Below are positions 55,810-64,000 of a stretch of DNA of 64,000 nucleotides, piece by piece; the first letter of the stretch is position 1, and each line of letters opens with the position of its first letter. A model generated the notes under the pieces. It worked only from the letters and a program-made list of their open reading frames with translations. It searched no databases and had not been told where the DNA came from. The translations under genes and the position numbers were made by a program. Origin of the DNA: Chimonanthus salicifolius (Eukaryota > Streptophyta > Magnoliopsida > Laurales > Calycanthaceae); contig CM023540.1 of the NCBI GenBank assembly GCA_013350335.1, positions 54,808,905 to 54,872,904 of the forward strand. The letters are read 5' to 3'.

Positions 55810-56400
55810 AATTTAGAATACGCGCTTGCTCAAAATTTGGACACGAATAGCCTCAAAGTCAGAATTAAAACCAGTCAACAAGTCAAAGGTGTGTCATTTG
55901 TCAATATATTGCTTATGCAATAAAGTATCCGGGGGATAGTCAAATTTAATAATCTTCAGCTGATCAAGTTTCAACCAATAACTTTGCATTTTTTAATAAT
56001 ATTGAAATAGGGATAACTCCCCCTATCGAAGATAAGCAACATCTTGACGTAATTCATAAATGCGAGTTGAGTTGTCATCATCAGAATATAAGGCTTGGAC
56101 TGTATCCCATACATCCTTTGCAGTAAGTAATGTATACATCAACCCACTAACATGCTCCTCCATAAAATGAAAGAGCCAGGTTTGGACCAAGGAATTATTA
56201 CCTTTCCATTACTTGTATTTTGGATCATCCTTTGCAGAATCCGTGGTAGTACCACCAACATAATCAGTCTTTTGTTTAGCATGAAGGAACATTTTGGCCG
56301 ATTGAGACAATTGAAAGTAATTGGTCTCATTTAGAAGGGCAGTAGTGATATTCCCAATATAGGTTGAATTAGAAGAAGTCCAGCGGAGAACATCATGCAA
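55810..56400 (-). pseudogene. copia gag remnant, minus strand
   Basis: The minus strand reads SSNSTYIGNITTALLNETNY, FQLSQSAKMFLHAKQKTDYV, then YYQKMQSYWLKLDQL-like and downstream gag segments to about 55810. Homologous to 53640-54230 but inverted. Its leader and 5' LTR are separated from it by the element at 56566-62104. Confidence 0.75.
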
Positions 56401-56565
56401 GTCCATGGATGAGATAGTGAAGTAATGACTAAAAAAATGCGAAAGAAAACCCACCACCAACACAAGTATCAAATTAGCAACTATAAGAGATCCAAGAGCC
56501 CAAATGTAAGAAATAAGGGGTTGCACAGCACCAGTAAGGCCAAATATGAGAAAATGAGTTAAAAG

Positions 56566-58104
56566 TATTAGGGCCTCGGTTTGACCGAGTCTATGTATTG
56601 TCAATTCCGTGACCAAGTGTGACCGTCTGTGTTGAACCTTGCCTTGGAAGAATATGAAGATGTCAGAAGATCTACTATGCATAGAAGAGTCTACAACGAA
56701 CATGTGATTGACACACAGGCAAGTGGACTGTAGTGGACCTTAGGTTAAGCCTAAACATCCTAGAAATCAATGGTTAGTAAATTGGAAATCTGAAAAATAT
56801 TTAGTCTCAACCTCGAGGCCTCAAGCATTTTGTCGAGGCCTCAAAGACTGTCCATAACTGAGTGAAATTATGACAGCTAGACTTCAGCGTGTGATCTGAG
56901 GGCCATCTATCCTTTGACCAATTATCTTACAAAATATGGTAAGGAAAATCTGAAAAAGGGGGAAAGGCTTCTCATGATTTCAAAACATCTTATGCCTTCA
57001 TCGTAATTGGCAATCATGGTTATAATTGGAAATCTTGAGAAGGCTCCTCAATCTAATAAGGGATAAAAGTCTTTTTATGATTTGCAATCACATGCAAATC
57101 TGGAAATTCAAGAAGTCTAGATTGACAATCTTACAAATCTGGAAATTTTCAAGAGACTCCTCTTGATTTAAAAAAATATTGTAGAAATCTTTTTGCCATC
57201 ACATGATTAGTTAATTGAATAATCTGATTGACAATCATGAACATGTGGCAAATGAATGAGCTGGTTTCTTCCAAAATATCAGTAAGATCAAAGTTTGAAA
57301 TTTAAAATTTAAGTGTATTGTATTTCCACATACAGGCTCGAGGCCTCGAAGTCCTGGAGGCGTCGAGACTGAACTGTTAGGCAGAAACTCTATAAATACC
57401 TGCTTAAGCCCTGGTTTAAAATGTAGCTGATAAATTGGAAAAATATAGGCATTCTCCAGAGACTTATCCTTCCCTAATCTCCTCACTTTCATCATCCTTT
57501 AATGGAAGAGTTTAAGCATTCAATGCTTGTTTAGTTGTGAAGATGAGGACATTCTTCTAAGACCCAAAAATAGTAAAACCCTTGTCCTAGAATCCATATT
57601 CCGCTGTGCCAATACTCAACAAAGATGGACTTTATTTGAAGGAAGAAGGCGCAGAGACATCTACAAGAAGAACACAAATTTTGGAGAATTATTAAGGCCC
57701 AAGGCAAGTGTTCTTTGTTTACTTTGTTTATCATTGTACGGTGGATTAGATCAGTATAATTGAACCACCTTAAAAAATAGGTGTCAAGGATTAAAGCAGG
57801 ACGGTCGAACCTTTCAAAACTAGGTTGTAATGTTTGGGTGTGACTCCCATACAAGTGGATTTGGGATAGCCCTACAGAGGGTGAATCTAACAGTGGATGT
57901 AGGTTCAGGTGCACCGAACCACTATATATCATTGTGCATCTGTGGTTTACTTTAATGATTTGATTCATTTGTTTATCATTTGCACACACATTTATTCGGC
58001 TGCACATGTTGTTAAATTGATTTATTTTAAAAAGGAGAATAAAATCGGATCAAACCTATTCACCCCCACTCTAGGTCTTGCATACTTCTAGTAACGGAAT
58101 TTCA
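56566..58104 (+). repeat. 5' LTR, 1539 bp
   Basis: Starts TATTAGGG (expected TGTTAGGG) and ends GGAATTTCA. Highly similar to the 3' LTR by eye, with scattered substitutions and a few indels, including about 17 extra bases near 57350. Confidence 0.9.
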
Positions 58105-58171
58105 ATTGACATCAAGAGCTCGGTTACTCTGAGTTTGACTTAATCGTCCGAGTTGATCCTGTACTAGAATC

Positions 58172-60004
58172 ATGCATAGAGGTGATAGTCACCCTGTTTC
58201 CAAACCTCCCTACTTTGACGGCTCTAACTATGCCTCTTGGAAGGCAAAAATGAAAAGCTTCTTTATATCACTTGATGGAGCCGTCTGGGAATCAGTAGCA
58301 AGAGGTTGGGAACATCCTGTTAAAGAAATCTCTGAAAAATCCGCCAAAGATGATGCAAGAAAATCTGTTCAATAAATCATTGGTACTAAATCTAAGGATT
58401 ACATCACCTGGACCGACATGGAAAAGACTTTATATACTGCAAATGGAAAGGCTTTAAATGCCATTAACTGTGTTGTCTCACCAGATGAGTTCAAACGTAT
58501 AATGACATGTGTGACAGCCAAAGATGCTTGGGACATCTTAAAAAGGACACATGAGGGAACCTCAGTTGTTAAGAGGTCTAAACTCCAAATCCTCCAGTCA
58601 CAATTTGATAACATACACACAGAGGAAAATGAAGTGTTTATGGAGTTTTATTCGAAACTAAGTGACATTATAAATTCCATGTGGACCTTGGGTGAAATAA
58701 TCCCTGAATCTAAAATTTGTACCAAAATACTAAGAAATTTGTCCAAAAGTTTTAAGCCCAAGGTTGCCGCCATTGAAGAATACAGAGATGTGTCTCTAAC
58801 GAGGGTTGATGACTTGGTAGGATCCCTTCAAACCTATGAGCTTCACTTTGATGATGAAAAACCTAAGAAAAAATCAATTGCCCTAAAAACTAAATTTAAA
58901 AGGGATGAAGAATCTGATGACTCACAAAGTGATATAGATGAAGAGGTTGTCACTCTTCTTAAAAATTTCTTAAAACATTTTAATGTGAAGAAAGAGAGAA
59001 GACGACTTAATAACGAAGACTATAGAGAATTCAATAAAAGTAAAACACATATTTTAAAAGAAGAGTCAAAAGGTAGATTCAAAGAAAAATCCAAGCCTAA
59101 AGAAACTCAATGTTTTAATTGTGATGGATATGGGCACTTTGCTAATAAATGTCCTTCTAAGAAGACATCTAAAAAGAAAGCTATGACCACTGTGGTGGAA
59201 GAAGACACATCACAATCCGAAAGTGAATCCGATGTGTCAACCCATGAAGATGTTGTCAAGACGAAAGGTTTCATTGCTTCCATCTCTTGTGATCCTAAAA
59301 ATACTCCAAATGTTGAAAGTGATAGTGAAGGATTAGACTGTGAGGATGATGGCTTACAAGAAGCTTATGATGCTTTGTTCTTAAAAAGCAAAGATTTAGC
59401 TAAAAGACTTAGTAAATTTAAAAATGAAAATGTAAAATTGAAAAATCAATTAAAAACTGAAAAAGAAACATTTGAAAAAAACTTAAAAATTGTTCAAGAT
59501 GAAAATCTAAGTCTTCAAGAAAAGCTCAATTTAGCTCAAGATGAAATTTTAAAACTAAAGAAAGATGAGTCAAAATTTAGAAGTGAAAAGCAAAAATTGG
59601 AATTTGACTTAAACCATTTAAGGAGTCACAAAATAAAATTTGAAGATAAATTTACTCAAGGGGAAGAAAAATTTGAAAAACTCTTAAATATTAGAAAATA
59701 ATTTGGAGATAAAACTGGTCTAGGTTTTGATAAGTAATCTAACTCCAAAACTGTTTTTGTGAAAGGTGAGCATTCCTCCTCCAAATCTTCAAGTGTGACA
59801 TGTTATTATTGTGGGAAAAAGGATCACATGAGGTTTGAATGCAACTTGAGAAAAAAGCACCTTAAAGATAAAATCTCTCAAACAAAGGTAAATCTTCGGG
59901 CCAATAATAAAAGTATTGTGTATGGAGGAAACCAACATGATCCCTTGGTCCAAAAGCTAAAAGAATTGGTGAATGAGCTCACCATGAAATGTGACAAAAG
60001 ATGA
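58172..60004 (+). pseudogene. gag of the SIRE-type element, 610 codons, three in-frame stops
   Basis: A single frame runs from ATG 58172 to 60004. It is broken only by TAA at 58373-58375, 59699-59701 and 59735-59737; the longest open part is 58418-59701 (427 aa). In order: FDGSNYASWKAKMKSFF; UBN2 core KDAWDILKRTHEGTSVVKRS; knuckle CFNCDGYGHFANKC (near 59111-59152); an acidic Ser-rich region; a long coiled coil (59380-59690); a second knuckle CYYCGKKDHMRFEC (near 59801-59842). Without the stops this would be a full SIRE-type gag. Very little frameshift damage compared with other elements here. Confidence 0.85.
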
Positions 60005-60560
60005 GCAAGTTTCAAAGATCTTAGGGGTGACAACAGGCCTTTAACCTTCAATGAAAAATGGGTTCAAAAGGTGAGAGGGTTGGTTTAAGCCTCTTGATGT
60101 GCCCAGTTCCTCCTTGTGCCTAATAGGAAATTGGGTTTTTGAGGATCTGACAAATTGGTTGGGTGGTGGATCTTTCTTAGTTTCAATATTGGAATTTTTT
60201 TTTTTTAAAAAAAAACATCTTATGTTTTGTTGAATCTTAATCTCCATGATATTTTTTTTTGTATCCTTCGTCAATTTATGACAAAAAGGGGTAGAAAAAT
60301 GGTACTAATGTTGAGGAGGAGAAATTTCAAAATCCTACCTGGTTCCCTGTCTTTTGCAGGAATTTTTTTTTTAAGCATCATTTCAGGAGGAGAAAAAGAA
60401 AAAGGGGGACAGAAGTGTTAGTACAAGAAATTCAAGTCTTGATATGGTCATTGTTTGAGTTGTATTTTTTTTCAAAGGCTTTTATTTCATTGTAAAGGGG
60501 CTAAATGAGATGTATTTGTTAGAGTCTAGGTTTTGTCACGAAATTGACAAAGGGGGAGAT
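60005..60560 (+). other. Untranslated interior after gag
   Basis: T-rich and A-rich spacer between gag and the polypurine tract where pol would normally lie. No protease, RT or integrase motif seen on either strand. Confidence 0.6.
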
Positions 60561-62104
60561 TGTTAGGGACCCGGTTTGACCGAGTCTATGTATTGTCAAT
60601 TCCGTGACCACGTGACCGTGTTTGTTGGACCTTGCCTTGGAAGAATCTAAAGATGTCAGAAGATCTACTATGCATAGAAGAGTCTACACCGAACATGTGA
60701 TTGACACACAGGTAAGTAGACTATAGTGGACCTTAGGTCAAGTCTAAGCATCCTAGAAATCAATGGTTAATAAATTGGAAATCTGAAAAATGTTTAGTCT
60801 CAGCCTTGAGGCCTCAAGCATTTTGTCCAAGCCTCAAAGACTGTCCATAACTAAGTGAAAATTATGACAATTGGACGTGTGATCTCAGGGTCATCTGTCC
60901 TTTGACCAATTATCTTACAAAATATGGTAAGGAAAATCTGAAAAAGGGGGAAAGGCTCCTCATGATTTCTAAACATCTTATGCCTTCATCGTAATTGGCA
61001 ATTATGGTTATAATTGGAAATCTTGAGAAGGCTCCTCAATCTAATAAGGGATAAAAGTCTTTCTATGATTTGCAATCACATGCAAATCTGGAAATTCCAG
61101 AAGTCTAGATTGACAATCTTACAAATCTGGAAATTTTCAAGAGACTCCTCTTGATTTAAAAAAATATTGTAGAAATCTTTTTGCCATCACATGATTAGTT
61201 AATTGAATAATCTGATTAACAATCATGGACATGTGGCAAATGAGTGAGCTGGTTTCTTCCAAAATATCAGTAAGATCAAAGTTTGAAATTTAAAATTTAA
61301 GTGTATTGTATTTCCACATACAGGCTCGAGGCCTCGAGACTGAACCGTTGGGCAGAAACTTTATAAATACCTGCTTAAGCCCTGGTTTAAAATAAAGCTG
61401 ATAAATTGGAAAAATGTAGGCATTCTCTAGAGACTTATCCTTCTCTAATCTCCTCACCTTTATCATCCTTTAATGGAAGAGTAAGCATTCAATGCTTATT
61501 TAGTTGTGAAGATGAGGACATTCTTCTAGGACCCAAAAACAGTAAAACCCTTGTCTTAGAATCCATATTCCGTTGTGCCAATACTCAACAAAGATGGACC
61601 TGATTTAAAGGAAGAAGGCGCAGAGACATCTACAAGAAGAATACACATTTTGGATAATTGTTAAGGCCCAAGGCAAGTGTTCTTTGTTTACTTTGTTTAT
61701 CATTGTACGGTAGATTAGATAAGTGTGATTGAACCACCTTAAAAAATAGGTGTCAAGGATTAGACCAGGGCGATCGAACCTTTCAAAACTAGGTTGTAAT
61801 GTTTGGGTGTGACTCTCATATATAGTGGATTTGGGATAGCCCTAGAGAGGGTGAGTCCAACAGTGGATGCAGTTTCAAGTGAACTGAACCACTATATATC
61901 GTTGTGCATGTGTGGTTTGCTTTAATGGTTTGATTCATTTGTTTATCACTTGCACACACGCTTATTCCGCTGTACATATTGTTAAATTGATTTATTTTAA
62001 AAAGGAAAATAAAATCGGATCAGACCTATTCACCCCCCCCCCCCCCCCCTCCTCTCTCTTCCCCCCTTTCTCTCGGTCCTGCATACTTCTAGTAACGAAA
62101 TTTC
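60561..62104 (+). repeat. 3' LTR, 1544 bp
   Basis: Starts TGTTAGGGACCC and ends CGAAATTTCA. Near its end (62033-62050) it has a long C run and a CT-rich stretch where the 5' LTR (58066-58073) has only CACCCCCACT. Confidence 0.9.
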
Positions 62105-62886
62105 AAAAAATGGGTCCCACTAATCACAAAAGAACTAAGAATCCTACTATGACTACAATGGTGGTGGTTTAAAGAGGAAACAGTAGTCTACAAGCCAGAT
62201 CAAAGGAAAAAAAATGCATAAAATGGGGTTTCAGGGTGTCCTTGGGTCAGATTTGAAAAGACTACAATGTGGGTCCCACCAATGACTGAAGATCAAGGTC
62301 AACAGGATGGACAAGGGGGTGGTCCAGGGTCGAAACAGGGGTATAAGTCCCAAGGTCAAACAAGGTCTGGGCAGCCAGATCCAAGGGTTGAAATCAAAAA
62401 TATGGGTTTGAGGTTGTTTTTGTCGGGGCTACAGAGAAGCTCCAAAAGGAACCTTTCCAATGACTGTGCCCCTCTAAGATCCGTATGGATGGAAGGTAGG
62501 GGAAGAAACAATGAGGGTGTTGATGGGTTATGGGTTCAAACCTACAAACAAAGAGCAAATCTAAGGACGGAAAGAATGATCCGTCCTATGAACCAACAAA
62601 TGCAAAAAAAACTCAAGAAAACCTAATTTGTTTGGGGAGGATGAACCACCAAAAAATGTAGTATAAACATTTCCCTGAAATGATGGAGAAGAGATCTTCT
62701 GTAAGAACTAGTTGCTGAAAAAGAAAACAATGTTGCAAAGGAAAAATAAAAAAAACTGTACGTTCTGGCTGATACCATGGTAGAAGAAAAATAGGAGAAG
62801 GGAAGAAAATGATGGAATAGAAGGGAAAAAGACGGATTCTCTGTATTGTCTTTCTTGTGTTTAATGAAAAGAGGATACACACACAC

Positions 62887-62888
<2 letters not shown>
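62105..62888 (-). repeat. Leader, primer site and LTR part of a minus-strand copia element
   Basis: The minus strand near 62790-62765 reads CTACCATGGTATCAGCCAGA, a tRNA-Met primer site with two bases missing. It resembles the junction at 34247-34262. The LTR part above it (about 62788-62888) merges into the AT microsatellite. Together with the gag at 55810-56400 it forms one copia copy split by the element at 56566-62104. Confidence 0.5.
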
Positions 62889-62935
<47 letters not shown>

Positions 62936-62962
62936 CATATATATATACATATATATATATAC

Positions 62963-63037
<75 letters not shown>

Positions 63038-63041
63038 GAGA
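62889..63041. repeat. (AT)n/(GA)n compound microsatellite
   Basis: About 105 bp of AT/AC-type dinucleotides followed by about 45 bp of GA. Several ORFs of 62-166 aa cross it and translate as Ile-Tyr or Ser-Leu repeats; they are artefacts. Confidence 0.95.
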
Positions 63042-63423
63042 ATAGCCAATCAAGGCAAGCCAAAAAAGGAAAGGAAGATCAAATGCACATGTAAAATGTG
63101 AAATTACTAACATTTACAACAGGGCTTTGGGCTCAGGCCTCAACATTTATATGTTCAAGCCCAGTCTGAATTTTATTTGGGCATTATTTTTTTAGCCAAG
63201 TCATAGCCCGATCAATATCCAGGCTAAAAAATGAGAGCCAAGCACTTTTTACTTCAGGCCAGGCTCTTCGGGCTATTGGGCTTTCGCGCTAAATTGTCAT
63301 CCCTATTCATAGAGGATAGATATGTTGAGGGGGAAGGAGTGTTAATGGGAGAGCACTTGGGACAAACAAAGCATACATGCATATATAGAGACATACACAA
63401 AAATCATCGGCAAGGATACTTAC
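63042..63423 (-). other. Proximal part of the 22-kb intron with GGGCT-rich repeat
   Basis: After donor GTAAGT this stretch contains, at about 63121-63305, a sequence rich in GGGCTTTGGGCTCAGGCC and GGGCTATTGGGCTTT, ending TTGTCATCCCTA. Such GGGCT-rich units with a TAGGGATGACAA end are common interspersed repeats in plants, but I cannot assign a family. Confidence 0.4.
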
Positions 63424-63533
63424 AGCCATGATGGTAACAGCTTGATGTATCAAACTGCGGCATTTATGGTCAATAAATGAACGTGTTTTCCGGCACAAAG
63501 AGATAATGGCTTGCAATTCAGATTTAAAACTAC
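63424..63533 (-). CDS. RSY3: RSY3-like exon B
   Basis: 110 bp. After the two bases completing Cys it reads SFKSELQAIISLCRKTRSFI then DHKCRSLIHQAVTIMA, with donor GTAAGT directly after. The phase-2 start fits exon A and the phase-0 end fits exon C. No stop. The reading frame also stays open upstream of the acceptor, but the canonical TTTTCAG acceptor and the phase match favour the start at 63533. Confidence 0.85.
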
Positions 63534-63893
63534 CTGAAAAGGTAGAGCCAAGGCAATTTTGTAAAGACACAAAAGCCGGAATAAGCAGTCTGGCTGGCTG
63601 GCAAACTGCCACTAGCAAACATCTACCGAGTTCTCATCAGATGTAAAGCATTTTCATGTAAAAACATGAAACTGAAATTGCAAAGAATGAGAGTACAAAT
63701 AAAGATTCCATTACATGCTAAAGAAAATAGTACCACAAAAAATTGAACGAAGTTGTGAAGCATAAAGAAATGCCATAACACCACTAAAAATAAAATAATG
63801 CAATAAATAAATGTTGCATCACATTGCAATATGCAGCCACAGAAATATTTTCATGCTGGGATGAACTCCGAATTGTCTAGTATTGAAACTCAC
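63534..63893 (-). other. RSY3-like intron, 360 bp
   Basis: Starts GTGAGTTTC and ends with a pyrimidine-rich TGGCTCTACCTTTTCAG. No transposon recognised in it. Confidence 0.8.
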
Positions 63894-64000
63894 ATGACGA
63901 TAAATTTCCTAATGACATGCGAATCCGGTTTCGAGCATAAACTGGGTTTCTATTTGTTGGATCTTCTACCCACTCTTGACAGCTAGCTTGACATATCTGC
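63894..64000 (-). CDS. RSY3: RSY3-like exon A (continues to or beyond window edge)
   Basis: Reads ICQASCQEWVEDPTNRNPVY then ARNRIRMSLGNLSS, ending in the first base of a split codon before donor GTGAGT. W(I/V)EDPTN followed by RNxIR is the conserved TilS signature behind the catalytic domain. The bases GCAG at the extreme window edge could be an acceptor, which would put the exon start at 63996, but the exon may equally continue. The T left over joins GT of exon B to make Cys. Confidence 0.85.

Larger units (their letters stand above)
56566..62104 (+). mobile_element. SIRE-type copia element with long gag and no pol, complete with both LTRs
   Basis: 5539 bp, plus orientation. LTRs 56566-58104 and 60561-62104; primer site ATTGACATCAAGAGC (degenerate tRNA-Met type) right after the first; polypurine tract AAAGGGGGAGAT right before the second. 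The interior (2456 bp) has gag only; no protease, RT or integrase motif follows. Flanks AAAAG (56561-56565) and AAAAA (62105-62109) may be a target-site duplication with one change. It sits inside the leader of a minus-strand copia element (gag 55810-56400, primer site near 62785). Confidence 0.88.
41154..63423 (-). other. Giant RSY3-like intron, 22,270 bp
   Basis: Donor GTAAGT after exon B, acceptor TTGTAG before exon C. Contains nested copia elements, solo LTRs and microsatellites listed separately. No TilS block appears to be missing between VTIMA and HGYAVIDL. Confidence 0.82.
23212..64000 (-). other. RSY3: Gene span: plant tRNA(Ile)-lysidine synthase (TilS/RSY3-like), 5' end beyond window
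   Basis: A host gene with at least six exons, five read with confidence. TilS converts cytidine to lysidine at the wobble position of tRNA-Ile(CAU); in plants the nuclear-encoded enzyme is expected in plastids. In order, the exons give WVEDPTN...RNRIRMSLG, FKSELQAIISLCRKTRSF, GYAVIDLMKLDPLNVEDL, FISQRHRPIRGRTSRLLLNY and the C-terminal domain. Intron sizes are 360, 22,270, 171 and 16,589 bp before the last exon(s). All junction phases fit (1/2, 0, 0, 0) and every intron has GT-AG ends. The N-terminal PP-loop ATPase part is upstream of the window. Confidence 0.87.

Noticed and set aside
56209..56703. 164-aa minus-strand ORF with a hydrophobic start
   Set aside because: Only the last ~65 residues are real copia gag. 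The upstream part crosses the junction into the 56566 LTR, so it is a chance fusion.
62613..63113. ORFs of 62-166 aa on both strands with Ile-Tyr and Ser-Leu runs
   Set aside because: They are translations of the (AT)n/(GA)n microsatellite and have no other content.

Overview
The window looks like nuclear DNA of a land plant, most likely an angiosperm with a large, repeat-rich genome; I cannot name the species. The evidence is a plant-type intron-containing gene and a typical plant transposon set: Ty3/gypsy chromoviruses, SIRE/Maximus-type and other Ty1/copia elements, L1-type LINEs, tRNA-derived SINEs, a TRIM-like solo LTR, and primer sites matching initiator tRNA-Met.

The main result is one host gene on the minus strand, from the right edge of the window down to about 23.2 kb. 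It encodes a plant tRNA(Ile)-lysidine synthase (TilS/RSY3-like). I can read five exons: at least 64000-63894, 63533-63424, 41153-41064, 40892-40812 and 24222-23386. Each has canonical splice sites, the codon phases match across every junction, and there is no stop in any exon. The short terminal exon near 23.2 kb is not resolved. Two introns are very large, 22,270 bp (63423-41154) and 16,589 bp (40811-24223), and are packed with nested retrotransposons. The other two are 171 and 360 bp. The 5' part of the gene, with the catalytic PP-loop, lies beyond the window.

Layout. 1-9141: a decayed Tekay/Del-type chromovirus with 3.2-kb LTRs and an unexpected Cys-rich reading frame ahead of gag. 9142-12160: AT-rich spacer with two or three tRNA-derived SINEs. 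12160-15059: minus-strand Reina-type chromovirus remnant; its LTR carries a heat-shock-element array above a TATA box. 15060-16261: copia remnants. 16262-18241: compact gag-only Ty3 element with target-site duplication (TSD) CTAGA. 18821-19036: TRIM-like solo LTR. 19150-19845: copia RT remnant. 19999-22287: 5'-truncated LINE with a 13-bp TSD. About 22.5 kb onward: the RSY3-like gene.

The 16.6-kb intron (from low to high coordinate) holds a LINE 3' end, a repeat family (R2), a minus-strand copia element with a LINE inside it, a 1.3-kb solo LTR nested in a second R2 copy, and a complete 2.74-kb non-autonomous LTR element with an unrecognised 292-aa ORF (TSD TCTTT). The 22.3-kb intron holds two gag-only SIRE-type copia elements, a 3.3-kb minisatellite-rich solo LTR (TSD CCACC) inside the LTR of one of them, a solo LTR (TSD ATTAG), and two copia gag fragments in inverted orientation.

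Apart from the RSY3-like exons I see no intact cellular gene. Almost all other reading frames are retrotransposon remains with stops and frameshifts. The best preserved is the 610-codon gag frame of the element at 56566-62104, which has three in-frame stops and no frameshift.
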